64,000 bases of DNA, taken from the NCBI RefSeq assembly GCF_003323745.1, contig NZ_QOIL01000002.1, positions 403,753 through 467,752 on the forward strand. Reading direction: 5' to 3'. Shown one piece after another: positions 28,801 to 37,898 of this stretch. The position numbers and the translations under genes were made by a program. Each line of letters starts with the position of its first letter. Positions within the stretch are counted from its first letter, which is position 1. A model generated the notes under the pieces. The model did no database searches. It was not told the origin of the DNA and was given only the letters and a program-made list of their open reading frames with translations. This DNA is from Sphaerisporangium album. GTDB taxonomy: Bacteria; Actinomycetota; Actinomycetes; Streptosporangiales; Streptosporangiaceae.

Positions 28801-28938
28801 GTCGACGGACACCACTCGCCCCGCCGCGAGGACCAGCCGGGCCAGCAGCGCGCGCACGGACGGCGGCAACGCGGCCGGAGATCTGCCAGGTGCTCGAACC
28901 TCGACGGGGCCGAGGATCCCGAACGTCACGGCCGCCAC
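25810..28938 (-). CDS. SARP (BTAD) / NB-ARC / TPR transcriptional regulator, AfsR-like
   Basis: About 1,042 residues from GTG 28938; an in-frame GTG at 28998 would add 20 residues. Order of domains: OmpR-type winged helix (about 1-95, with VSKLRRALG), bacterial transcriptional activator domain (about 100-245), a Pro/Ser/Asp-rich linker of about 85 residues built of imperfect repeats, NB-ARC ATPase (VTLTGPGGVGKTTLA near 345, then ALLVVDNCEHV), winged helix, and a C-terminal TPR-like region. Such proteins switch on secondary metabolite or stress genes after ATP/ADP-dependent changes. No biosynthetic cluster is in the window, so the target is unclear; nearest candidates are the ABC exporter and the copper genes. 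Confidence 0.92.
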   Translation of the reverse strand: MAAVTFGILGPVEVRAPGRSPAALPPSVRALLARLVLAAGRVVSVDSLTDALWGEDLPADATNALQIRVSKLRRALGAAGIGGDVLVTRAPGYQLAIPAESVDAHRFEHLVRHARARASTGQVAAALEFLDEALRLWRGPALADVGETQWALAESARLEELRLGSVEDRLELLLEAGRHVEAVADLERSVADNPLRERLHRLLMLGLYRSGRQAEALAAYQALRHHLADELGIDPSPELQALAEAILRQQVPSPPATRPTPSPDPLVPAAPSTDRVTPADPSLHRVAPPIPSTDRVRPAGPSLDGPAPATEPSGTRQPAGPAATSRGGDALPQRLSSVIGRHDDVETALRRLHEARTVTLTGPGGVGKTTLAMEVARRADETLADRVRLVRLAALEPGTDVAETFATQLGLVTDASGTTFADAVVEHLVESRALLVVDNCEHVIDDVAVLVERLVESCPGLTVLATSREALAVPGEIQLAVSPLAVPEETGEATAIPDTPAVQLFLDRARAVRPSFALDSETAPVVASICRRLDGMPLAIELAAARVKALSVTDIAARLKDRFSLLTAGPRTSEARHRTLRATLDWSHDLLSGAERRLLRRLAVFRGGWTLTAAEEVCGFDGIEPGEVLDLLLRLVDRSLVVPDPSTGRFRMLVTVREYAASRLAEAGEAEACRSRFLDHYVRLAEEHGPHVRSGGDSLARLTEEYDNLRAAVDHSLDPAGPDVEAGLRLAGALVWFWNYGLRHEGTRALSALLESGGGAPAARARALQGIGALNVYYPTPRSRAAARQSLTLFEEIGDRHNAAISRLVVAWAGQYGGDAEEYRAMIAQSRAELGDSEDGWWWAITHYLDAFLSLRLGEFDASAAQWRHSRDLLRRTSDRILDSAIAAHLGISLREAGHHAEASAVLREAIEDARRFDSPHGLPFALAHLAHTLLDVGEDDEVPALLAEADEVARRMRNPRCQAWAAWGRARIACGHGDAARAAQECRRALALLEEREFPWARARLWSLMADCAEAAGLPEEAEQARHTALTVDSTPAAALP

Positions 28939-29185
28939 GTGGGACCTGTCGGTGTGACGGCTGTGTCGTGCATGTCGCTCCTCGTCGTGCCCGGCCACCG
29001 CTCTCGGGTCAGTGGTGATGGACCGAGGAGTCGCGGTGACGCCCCATGGTACGTGGCCTCGGCCTCATCGCGGAGGGGCGGTCCGGATGACCCGGCTCCA
29101 GGTCCTCACGCGATCCGGAGCCCTGCGGCCCGCCGCTCGGACCAGAACGCCGACGAGGTCCGCGCCGCCGGCAACGCGGCGGAGG

Positions 29186-29383
29186 TCAGGCGGCCTCGTA
29201 GCCGGCGTGGACGATGGCGGACCGGATGGCCGCGGGGTCGGCCGTCCCGGTGACGGTCACGGTCCTGGTGGCCAGGTCGACGTCCACGGCGCTGACGCCG
29301 GGGACCTCGCCGACGGACCCGCTGATCGCGTTCACGCAGTGGTCGCAGCTGATGCCGGGGACGGAAAGGACGAGCTGGTCCAT
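29186..29383 (-). CDS. copZ: Copper chaperone CopZ-like HMA protein
   Basis: 65 residues, a single HMA domain: LSVPGISCDHCVNAI carries the CxxC copper site, followed by VPGVSAVDVDLATRTVTVTG and a last helix (AAIRSAIVHAGYEAA). aaggag precedes ATG 29383. It is encoded divergently from the CopA-type ATPase and would deliver Cu(I) to it. The position of Met is taken by Ile (GISCDHC), a common variant. Confidence 0.93.
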   Translation of the reverse strand: MDQLVLSVPGISCDHCVNAISGSVGEVPGVSAVDVDLATRTVTVTGTADPAAIRSAIVHAGYEAA

Positions 29384-29601
29384 GGACGGCTCCTTGTCGC
29401 CGGGGCGGGCCGCCGAGTGCGGCCCGCCGGGATGAGAGCACCCTGCGCGGCGCCGCTGTCCGCGTCCTGTCCATGCGGGTCCGCGAGCGAGGCCGGCGCC
29501 TTGCGTCCGCGGACAGGAGACGGCCAGCGGCAGGAAAGCGGCGGTTGCGAGGTTCCGGTCAACGGCCCGTGCGGCGGGCCCTGTCGACGAGGAGCTGAGC
29601 T

Positions 29602-32600
29602 ATGGCGACGGCGACGAAGGTGTCCCGCGGGCTGGACATCGGCGGCATGACCTGCGCGTCATGCGTAGGGCGGGTGGAGAGGGCCCTCACCAGGGTCGAG
29701 GGCGTCGAGCTGGCGGAGGTCAACCTCGCGACTGAGGTCGCCACGGTGACCTACGACCCCGCCCGCGTGTCGGTCGAGACGCTGACGGGTGCGGTCGGCA
29801 AGGCCGGGTACACCGCCACTGCGCGCGACGACCCGGGCACCGGTACCGCTGGCGAGCCGAGCGCCTTCGGCGACGTGCCGGGCACCGGGGCCGTTGGCGA
29901 CGTGCCGGGGACCGGTGTCGTACAGAACGTGCCGGGGACCGGTGCCGTACAGAACGTGCCGGGCAGCGGTACCGTCCGAAGCGAGCCGGGCACCGGCCGA
30001 AGCCCGACGCCGCCCGAGACCGGTGAGGAGGGCCGGCGCCGTGAGCTCACCGGCCTGAGACGCACGTGGCAGATCACCCTGGCCATCGGGCTGTCGATGA
30101 TGGTGCTGATGTACCTGCCGCTGCCCATCGACGCGATGGACTGGCTGATGCCGCTCCTGCTGGTCGTGGCCACGGTGGTGCAGTTCTGGGCGGGCCGGCC
30201 GCTGTACCGGGCGGCGTGGGCGGCCGGACGCCACGGCGCGGTGAACATGAACACGCTCGTCGTCATGGGGACCACGGTGGCGTACGGCTACAGCGCGTTC
30301 GTCACCCTGTGGCCGGCCCTGGCCGAACGGCTGGGGCTGCCGCTGCACGTGTACTTCGAGATCTCGGTCGTGGTCATCGCACTCGTCCTGACCGGCCGGT
30401 GGATGGAGGCCCGCGCCAAGGGGCGGACCGCCACGGCGATCAGGACGCTCATGGGTCTGCAGCCGAAGACCGCGCGCGTCCTGCGCGGCGAGGCCGAGGT
30501 CGAGATCTCCGTCGAGGACGTCGCCGTCGGCGACCTCATCCGCGTCCGCCCCGGCGAGAAGGTCCCCGTGGACGGCGTCGTCACCGGCGGCGCGTCCACC
30601 GTCGACGAAAGCATGATCACCGGGGAGAGCCTTCCGGTCGGCAAGGGCGTCGGCGACCCGCTGATCGGGTCGACCCTCAACCGCACCGGTTCGGTGGTCA
30701 TGCGGGCCACCGCGGTCGGCCGGGACACCACCCTGGCGCAGATCGTCCGGCTGGTGGAGGACGCCCAGGGGTCCAAGGCCCCGATGCAGCGGCTCGCCGA
30801 CACGGTGTCCGCATGGTTCGTGCCCGCCGTCATCGGCATCGCCGTCCTGACCTTCGCCTTCTGGGCGTTCTTCGGCCCCGACCAGGGACGGCTCACCCTG
30901 GGCATCGGGACGGCGATCGCCGTCCTGATCATCGCCTGCCCCTGCGCGCTCGGCCTGGCCACTCCCACGGCGATCATGGTGGGCACCGGAAAGGCCGCCG
31001 AGCTTGGGATCCTCATCTCCGGAGGCGTCGCGCTGGAGCAGGCCCGCAGGATCACCACCGTCGTCCTGGACAAGACCGGCACCATCACCCGCGGCCGCCC
31101 CGGCGTCACCCAGGTCACGGCCGCGCCCGGGACCGACCCCGACGAGCTGCTCGCGTACGCCGCCGCCGCCGAGACCGGGTCCGAGCACCCGCTGGGGGAG
31201 GCGATCGTGGCACGGGCACGGGACCGCCGTCTCGCTCTCCCGGCCGTGGAGTCCTTCGAGGCCGTGCCGGGCCACGGTGTCGAGGCCGCGTGAGCGGCAG
31301 GTCCGTCGTCATCGGCAACGCCGCGCTGATGCGGCGCCACGGCGTCGCCGCTGCCGGGACGACGGCGGTGGCCGGCGGGACCACAGCGGTGAACCACGGG
31401 ACGACAGTGGCCGCCGGCGGAACGGCGGTGGCCGATTGGATGGCCGCGGTGGCCGGCGGGATGGCGGCCGAGGGCGCGACCCCCATGTACGTGGCCCTCG
31501 ACGGGACCCTCGCCGGCGTGATCGGCGTGGCCGACACCGTCAAGCCCGAGTCCCGCGACGCCGTCGAACAGCTCAAGGCGCTGGGCCTGGAAGTGTGGAT
31601 GCTGACCGGCGACAACACGGTCACCGCCGATGTCGTCGCCCGTCAGGTCGGCATCGACCGGGTCATCGCCGACGTGCGGCCCGAGGAAAAGGCCGCCCAG
31701 GTGGCGAGGCTCCAGGAGGGCGGCGCCGTCGTCGCCATGGTCGGTGACGGGATCAACGACGCGCCCGCCCTGGCGACCGCCGACCTCGGCATCGCGATCG
31801 GCACCGGCACGGACGTGGCCATCGCCGCCTCGGACATCACCCTTGTCGGCGGGGACCTGCGCGGGATCGTCTCGGCGATCGCCCTCTCCCGGCGTACCGT
31901 GACGACGATCAAGCAGGGACTGACCTGGGCGTTCGCCTACAACGTGCTGCTGATACCGGTGGCGGCCGGCGTGCTGTACCCGTTCAACGGGGTGCTGCTC
32001 GACCCCTCGCTCGCCGCGGCCGCCATGGCGATGAGCTCGGTCAGCGTCGTCACCAACGCCCTGCGCCTGCGCCGGTTCCCGAGGACCGGGACGGCCGAGA
32101 TGCCGAAGCCGCGACTGCGCACGAGGATCGCCGACTCGGCCTACCTCGTCGGCATCGCCGCCCTCGCGGCGGCCGTGGGCGCGGGCTTCACCGCGCTCAG
32201 CCGTACCGACAGCGCACAGCGCGGCATGAACGGCGTCCTGGCCTGGGTGCAGTCGACCGGAATGCCGATGCGCCCGGCCATGAGCGTCATGATGACCGCC
32301 GACACCGAGCCCCGGCACGCCGGCGACGCCGGGCTGAAGGTCGGCGTCGAGCTCCCCCGGGACGTCGTACCGGGCAGGCCCGCCGCGGTCCGCGTCCGGG
32401 TGACCGACGCCGAGACCGGCCGTCCGGTGGACGACATCGGGCGCAGCCACGAGGCGTGGATGCACTTCATCGTCACCAGGGACGACCTCGGCACGTTCGC
32501 GCACCTCCATCCCCAGCCGACCGGCCGTCCCGGAGAGTTCTCCGTGCGGCCGACCTTCCCGACCGCCGGCCGGTACCTGATCCACACCGAGTTCCGGCGG

Positions 32601-33059
32601 CGCGGTGAGATGACGGACGTCCTGGAACGCCAGGAGGTCGTGGTCGGGGACCGGGCACAGGTCACCCCGGAGAAGGCCGCGCCGTCCGCGTGGGAACAGG
32701 TCGTCGGCGGTGTCCGCGTCACCTTGACCGGCGAGGCGGAGGCCGGGTCGAGGAGCCGCTTCACCTACCGGTTCACCGACGCCGTCACCGGCAGGCCCGT
32801 GGACGACCTGAGGCCGTACCTGGCCGCCGCCGGCCACGTGGTGGTCATGCCGCTCGACGGCAGCGGGTTCGCCCACGAGCACGCGGAGGCCGAGGACGGG
32901 CAGGGCCGTCCCGTCTTCGCCCTGCCGGTGCAGACCTTCGGCCCCGACCTCGGCCTGCACGCCGACTTCCCGCGGCCCGGCCTCTACCGCCTCTGGGGCC
33001 AGTTCCGCCAGGCGAACGGCCAGGTCATCACCACCACCTTCACGGCCGACGCCCGCTAG
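29602..33059 (+). pseudogene. copA: Copper-exporting P1B-type ATPase (CopA) with fused C-terminal His-rich domain, split by a one-base deletion
   Basis: Frame 1 runs 29602-31293 and stops at TGA 31291. The rest continues in another frame to 33059. Restoring one base in gaggccgcgtgagc (31281-31294) joins GHGVEAA to [14 protein letters not shown], giving about 1,152 residues. Visible domains: HMA (GMTCASC near 14), a repetitive linker, TM helices, TGES loop, CPC ion site ([13 protein letters not shown]), DKTGT phosphorylation site, then in the second frame MLTGDN and [12 protein letters not shown]. Beyond the last TM pair there is a roughly 260-residue extracytoplasmic extension with FAHLHPQ, FAHEHAE and [17 protein letters not shown], which looks like a metal-binding beta-sandwich. 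gaggag precedes the ATG. As read, the product lacks the hinge domain and would be inactive. Confidence 0.85.
29869..29997 (+). repeat. 27-bp tandem repeats inside copA
   Basis: Four full 9-codon units plus a partial fifth, at 29869, 29896, 29923, 29950 and 29977. They encode [36 protein letters not shown] and RSEPGTG, and form the flexible linker between the HMA domain and the membrane part. The number of units may vary between strains. Confidence 0.85.
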
Positions 33060-33211
33060 GCCGGCGAAGCCTCAGGAAACACGCCGCGGGGCAGGGTGGC
33101 GGCATGGAGCTGCCCCCTGCCCCCCCCCTCTGCCAAACCGGCGTTCGTGGCCAACCGTGGGAGGGAGGTGTCGCCGGGCATGGGCCCGGCGACATCGAGT
33201 TGGGAGCTTCC

Positions 33212-33751
33212 TCAGGCGGCGTGCTGCGTGGGCACTTCGAGAGAGACCACGTCGGAGACGGCGGCGGACAGGCGACGGCTGAGGGAACCGGGGCGCGAGA
33301 CAACAGTCACGTGCAGACCGGCTTCGGCCAGCCAGCGGGCGAGGTCGACGAAGTAACCGTCTCCGGACCCGATGACGACCCGTTCGAACCGTAGGTCGAT
33401 GCGGTCGTCGTGAGCCGTCTCTCCCAGCGCCTGGTCGGCGCCGTCGGGGCCAGGACGCGTCAGCAACCGCACTCCGGGGAAGGCGATCCCGACCGCCACG
33501 AGCGCGGAGGGGTTCACCGCCACCATGTATTGATCCATCTCTCCTATCGGCACGACCATCTCGTACACCGTCATCACCTCCTCTACCTCGCAGGTCGTGG
33601 GGTGAGGCGCGCCCACGAGATTCTCGATGTCGAGCAGGTGCATGGCCCTGCCATGCCGCAGCGACTCCTGGTGCTCCAGGCGACGGGCGCGGCGGCTCGT
33701 CCGCGAGGCGCGGGTGCGGAACTCGTCCAGGTCGGTGACGGGGGTGATCAC
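33212..33751 (-). CDS. NYN-domain (PIN-like) putative ribonuclease
   Basis: 179 residues from GTG 33751 with aaggac upstream. A basic N-terminal helix (RTRASRTSRRARRLEHQE) precedes the NYN fold: HLLDIENLVG with the first acidic site (D-x-E-N), then RIDLRFERVVIGSGDGYFVDLARWL with the SGDGYF acidic site, and VTVVSRPGSLSRRL. The acidic residues typical of NYN/PIN metal-dependent RNases appear intact. Such proteins act on tRNA or other RNA, and some belong to defence or toxin sets. It stands alone between the copper genes and the defence island. Confidence 0.8.
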   Translation of the reverse strand: MITPVTDLDEFRTRASRTSRRARRLEHQESLRHGRAMHLLDIENLVGAPHPTTCEVEEVMTVYEMVVPIGEMDQYMVAVNPSALVAVGIAFPGVRLLTRPGPDGADQALGETAHDDRIDLRFERVVIGSGDGYFVDLARWLAEAGLHVTVVSRPGSLSRRLSAAVSDVVSLEVPTQHAA

Positions 33752-33787
33752 GATCCAGGTCCTTCCCTAGTGCGGCGTGTGCGTCCA

Positions 33788-33807
33788 GTTTAATTAAAAC
33801 ACATGTG
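33788..33807. promoter_or_regulatory. AT-rich double palindrome upstream of the NYN gene
   Basis: tttaattaaa (33789-33798) and cacatgtg (33800-33807) are perfect palindromes side by side, 37-56 bp upstream of the GTG. Such an AT-rich block is rare in this GC-rich window and may be a promoter with operator. Confidence 0.45.
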
Positions 33808-33909
33808 AACTCGGTGCACGAACACTTAGGGCAGGCCTGTCTTCCGGGATTTTCGTCATGAACGGCGGGCCGAGCCTGAAGCCTGGCAAGAGGATCCAGT
33901 GGCCGGCCA

Positions 33910-34295
33910 TCAGGCGGTGCCGGGCGCTGAGCCTTCTGTCCCGGTGCCCGGCGTCGGGTGGCGCCACGTCCACTCCCGGAGTCGCGCGAGACCGGGGCGC
34001 AGGTCCGGCAGCGAGGGGAGGGGTGAGCGCAGGCCTGTGGGTGTGGGGAGCGCGAAGCCGACGGCCTTGCCGGGGGTGCCGGTGGTGAGCAGTGACGTGA
34101 CGTACGCCGCGCAGTGGCCTTCGGAGAGCTGGTAGGCGAGCAGCAGGCCGCGCCCGTTCTCGGTCATCAGGGAGATGTCAGGCTGGTCCAGGGTGGCGAG
34201 GCGGTCGAGGGCGTCGCGGATCTTCTGCGCTTCCGGATCCCCGTCGACGATCTCGCACCACGTCGGGGTGCCGTTGACGCTGCCGCAGATGCCTA
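33910..34295 (-). pseudogene. 3' fragment of an unknown minus-strand gene
   Basis: From about 34295 down to the TGA at 33910 this frame has near-perfect GC3 bias and reads NGTPTWCEIVDGDPEAQKI, then LMTENGRGLLLAY and AAYVTSLLTTGTPGKA. Upstream of about 34295 the frame stays open, but its codon bias fades and it runs antisense to a clear plus-strand fragment. This suggests the gene lost its 5' part. No family recognised. Confidence 0.45.
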
Positions 34296-34482
34296 CCTGA
34301 GAATGGGCGAACTTGAGCAGGCCCTTGACTCCGCACGAGGCGCCATCCCCATGGCCAAGGCGCTGAGCTGCGCCCGCTCGGTCGAGTTCGTCCAGGCGTT
34401 CGCCGACCGCCTCGAACCGTACAGCAACACCGTGGCGGTCCGAGAATTCCGCGACCACCTGCGCATCGAACTGGCCGTGTGA
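34287..34482 (+). pseudogene. 3' remnant of an XRE-type regulator with TPR-like C-terminus
   Basis: 64 codons with strong GC3 bias reading AYLRMGELEQALDSARGA, then LSCARSVEFVQAFADRLEPY and a final VREFRDHLRIELAV before TGA. This is the usual ending of actinobacterial helix-turn-helix regulators with TPR-like repeats (recalled pattern). There is no HTH part: coding sense stops abruptly at about 34287, where the opposite-strand fragment begins. Confidence 0.5.
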
Positions 34483-34655
34483 CGTTCGGCCTGGTCACGC
34501 CTTCGCGCTCGTCGGCCACTCCATTCTCTCGGAGATATCGAGGCAGTAGGGCCAGGCCAGTTCATCGACTGAGGTCCTGTGGGAGCCTGGCGCTGGAGAC
34601 AGCCGCCTTCGATCACGTCGTTCAACGCCAAAACGAATAGACCTCTCCGGCCTGG
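34483..34655. other. Gap after the remnant regulator
   Basis: 173 bp, mixed composition, no gene seen. Confidence 0.4.
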
Positions 34656-37600
34656 TCAACCGTCCAAGAGGCCGACCACTAGTTCCTCTATCTCTTGGGA
34701 GTAGGGGCCGGTGGCCAGCGTTCTACGGACCAGGCGGCGGAGAGCGATGAAGTCAGTGTTCTCGTCAAGTTCGAGGCTCATCACCAGGGCGGCTTCGTGG
34801 AGACCTAGACCGGCCAGACGCGCGTGGACCTCGTTTTCCGGATCGAAGAATGGAATCGGTAACTTCCATACATGCTTGTCGATGTGTCGCTCATCTTTGC
34901 CATAGGACATGAGAGGCCGCACGAGCTGTGTGAGCACAGGGGCATTGAGAATGGCGCACAGAAAGTAGCCCTCATCATGACTGTTCACCGTACCCCAGTA
35001 CAGTGCTTTGTCGCATATCGTGGAAGGGTCATCTACGAGGCCGGCGGCCACGTGCATCCCTGATGCTCCATAGACCACCCGAAGCGCGGATGGTGGAAGC
35101 TGTGAGGTCAGCTTGCGCCGGAAGTCGAGCTGTTCGGTTAGTGTGAGGCGATTGCTGGACCTGTGGTCTACCCATATCCGTTCCGCTTTCCTCCACCAAG
35201 TGGCAAGATCGGGGTAGAGATCGATCCGTGGATGCTGCCCGTCAAGAAGCTGGTTCTTCTCTAGAGGGAGAATCGCTTCTCGAGGCGTCAGGAGACGGTA
35301 AGGTAGAACGCTCTCCCCGAGAAGAACCGGCCGGACGAATTCGCTTTCGACAACGCCTTCCAGGGACGGTAGTTCCTTCCAAGGAGACTTCTCCTTGCTG
35401 CCGCGCACCGATCTGACCGCACGTCGTCCATAGGGCAGTCCCAGGGGCCCCGTCGGCCTGCGTTCGACGAAGAATAGGACGCGTGGGACGAGGGTCGCCC
35501 CCTGGAAGAAGCGTAGTTTGTAGGGAGACTCGAGCATGTTCGCATCGTGAACGACGAGGTCAGCTGCCTCGAAGGACAGGAAGCTAGAGACGACATCCCA
35601 TGTAGGCGCTTGTTTCGGCAGCCTGCCGATCCACCGGAGCGTCGAGGTCGGCAGGGGTGTTGCACCGTCGGCGGGCCCGGTTCGCGTGCCGAACACCACG
35701 GCGGCGCCACGCGGAAAGAAGTGTGGTCGGAGCCTGCGCAGGTCCCACGAGTGGGTGAAGGCCACCGTGGTCAGTTCGGCTTGGTCGGGGTAGAGGCCGG
35801 AACGGAATCCCTTGAAGTAGCCGCGGTCGAGTGCGGCATTGGGGAGGACGAACGCGAAGGCCCCGCCCACCCTCAGAAACTGTTGGACCGCTCGGGTGAC
35901 GAAGAGACCGGACAGGTCCTGATGGGTGGCGACCTCCCTTCCGTGCCACAGGCCACGGGCTTCGCACAGTTCCCTGAACCTCCGCTGCATGTCTTCGGGC
36001 ATCCGCCGGTAGGCTAACCAGGGTGGGTTGCCGACGAGCACGTCAGCGCGGTTTTCGGGTCGGCTCAGCCACCTGGGGCGGGCGAGGTTGCGAACGTAGT
36101 AACCCCAGATGTGGTCTTGGTCGTCATCATGCAGGCGGCACATCCTCGCGAAGCTGTCCCGGATTGCTTCGCGGTCCTCAGCGGCGATGGCTCTCCGGTT
36201 GAACAGGGCCGTCAATGGTGGGACGGTGCCTGGGCGACGGGGTGAGGCCGCGAGCTTCGCCAGTTCCTCGATCAGAGTGTCGAAGTTCGCCGCATCCGCG
36301 AGAAGCGTCTCGGGGAAGCGCAGTTCGTTGCCGTAGATCTGCGGTCCGTCCTCACCTGTATCGACCACGACCTGGCCACCGGTGAACAGATCCGTCTTCT
36401 CTTGTTTCCACTGAACGCTGTCCCCGAGGTACACGGGCACGTGCACACCCCGGCGGTCGTCGGCGCGGAGGCGTTCCTTTCCGATCGCCAACAGATACGT
36501 GACGCGGGCAAGTGCCACGGCCACAGGATGCAGGTCGAGACCGTAGACATGCCGGGTCACCCCTTCAAGAGCGTCCGCAAGCGGCACGGCATCGGTTTCA
36601 GCGGCGGTTAGGTAACGCCGTACCGCATGAAAAAGGAACGTTCCCGATCCGCAGGCGGGGTCGAGCACGCGCTGCCGGAGGGGATCAGTGACAGCTTCCG
36701 CTATCACCTGCTCCGCGAGCCAGTCGGGGGTGTAGTACTCGCCTAGCCGGGCTCGCGTATCTGGACCGATGATGGATTCGTAAAGGATTTTCAGGACGTC
36801 GTGTTCGACATGTCGCCAGTCGAAACGGGCCAGGCGCCGCGCGAGTGTGCTGACGAAGGCCTCTCCGCCCGGCACCTCCAGTATCCAGTCAAAGAAGTCC
36901 TGCTCCACCACCCCTGAAATCCGCGCGAGGCGGAAGTGCTCCCCTCCCAAAAGCGTGGCCGGCTGAAGATCGATCACATCGAAGCCGAGAACGAGGTGTG
37001 CGATGATCTCGGCGCTGTTGACCAGCAGTGTGTGTTCAAGAAAGAGTTCGGTGTCTTCGGTGAACTGCGTGCCGAGGGCGCTACGAAGCAGGCCCGACCA
37101 GAGTCGGCGCTTGAGTTGTACGGTGGGCGTGGCACCGTAGGCCTCGTAAAGGGCGGCGAGAGCTGCATAGTCGAGTTGGTATGAGGCGCTGTCGGCGCCG
37201 AGCCGTACACGAATCTCGGACGGTGTCGGTGGCACGCCTTGTCGAGTGGCGAGCACTCCTTCGAGCCAGGTGAGGAGCCCGGTCAGGTCGGGGCGTCCTG
37301 TTTTCAGGATGTACTGCGATGCCTGCGCCAGCACACCGTCGTGTAATTGGTAGGCCCTCCATTCAGCCCCGTCTGTCAAGACGCCGACGTAGCGCTGGCC
37401 CGTCTCGTGAACGCGAGCGGCGACGTAGTCACGAAGTTGGTTCTCGGCGGCCCGGAGGGACGCCACGCTACCCGCAAGGCTCTTCTTGACCTCGATCACC
37501 GTGTAGCCGACCTCGATGTCGATCCGTCTGTGATTGCCGACCTGGGCCTCCAGATTGACTTCCAAGTCTGCCTCGGCCAACCCGAGACCGCCGATGAGGA

Positions 37601-37706
37601 GGAGCTGCCGGATATCGGCCTGTATGGTGGCTTCGCTGCGAACCCGGTGACGGTCGGAGAGGCGGCTGACGGTCTCGTACAGGGGATTTGCTACATCAAT
37701 CGGCAC
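34656..37706 (-). CDS. Type IIG-like restriction enzyme: fused nuclease, N6-adenine methyltransferase and target recognition region
   Basis: 1,016 residues from GTG 37706. The N-terminal ~150 residues look like a PD-(D/E)xK nuclease: RIDIEVGYTVIEVKKS, with D63 and E72-x-K74 as likely metal ligands. The methyltransferase core (about 330-620) has SAM motif LDPACGSGTFLFHAV near 346 and catalytic NPPW near 560 (adenine-N6 class). Residues 650-1000 are the probable target recognition domain, ending in a helical tail. This fits single-chain type IIG or PglX-like enzymes that both cut and modify one DNA sequence. GC is clearly lower than its neighbours, consistent with recent transfer. It reads in the same direction as the upstream operon but after a ~190-bp gap with its own inverted repeat, so probably has its own promoter. 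Confidence 0.88.
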   Translation of the reverse strand: MPIDVANPLYETVSRLSDRHRVRSEATIQADIRQLLLIGGLGLAEADLEVNLEAQVGNHRRIDIEVGYTVIEVKKSLAGSVASLRAAENQLRDYVAARVHETGQRYVGVLTDGAEWRAYQLHDGVLAQASQYILKTGRPDLTGLLTWLEGVLATRQGVPPTPSEIRVRLGADSASYQLDYAALAALYEAYGATPTVQLKRRLWSGLLRSALGTQFTEDTELFLEHTLLVNSAEIIAHLVLGFDVIDLQPATLLGGEHFRLARISGVVEQDFFDWILEVPGGEAFVSTLARRLARFDWRHVEHDVLKILYESIIGPDTRARLGEYYTPDWLAEQVIAEAVTDPLRQRVLDPACGSGTFLFHAVRRYLTAAETDAVPLADALEGVTRHVYGLDLHPVAVALARVTYLLAIGKERLRADDRRGVHVPVYLGDSVQWKQEKTDLFTGGQVVVDTGEDGPQIYGNELRFPETLLADAANFDTLIEELAKLAASPRRPGTVPPLTALFNRRAIAAEDREAIRDSFARMCRLHDDDQDHIWGYYVRNLARPRWLSRPENRADVLVGNPPWLAYRRMPEDMQRRFRELCEARGLWHGREVATHQDLSGLFVTRAVQQFLRVGGAFAFVLPNAALDRGYFKGFRSGLYPDQAELTTVAFTHSWDLRRLRPHFFPRGAAVVFGTRTGPADGATPLPTSTLRWIGRLPKQAPTWDVVSSFLSFEAADLVVHDANMLESPYKLRFFQGATLVPRVLFFVERRPTGPLGLPYGRRAVRSVRGSKEKSPWKELPSLEGVVESEFVRPVLLGESVLPYRLLTPREAILPLEKNQLLDGQHPRIDLYPDLATWWRKAERIWVDHRSSNRLTLTEQLDFRRKLTSQLPPSALRVVYGASGMHVAAGLVDDPSTICDKALYWGTVNSHDEGYFLCAILNAPVLTQLVRPLMSYGKDERHIDKHVWKLPIPFFDPENEVHARLAGLGLHEAALVMSLELDENTDFIALRRLVRRTLATGPYSQEIEELVVGLLDG

Positions 37707-37730
37707 TCACGAGCATTACCATGTATATGC

Positions 37731-37746
37731 GAACCTGAGAAGGTTC
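37731..37746. promoter_or_regulatory. Inverted repeat upstream of the type IIG gene
   Basis: gaacc (37731-37735) and ggttc (37742-37746) flank a 6-bp spacer, 25-40 bp from the start codon. The region up to 37815 is AT-rich (tatatctg, gctatagc), fitting a promoter with a controller-type operator. Confidence 0.4.
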
Positions 37747-37898
37747 TAATTCTATATCTGTAGCGCCTGGTGTCTTGTCTTGGATGCCATGCTATAGCAA
37801 ATTAACATCGGCAAGATCGGCTTTAGATCCTTGTCCACTCTCGCTTCGGTTCGATGGGCTGAAGGTGTTCTCTACGGTCAGGCCGGTGCCACTGGTTG

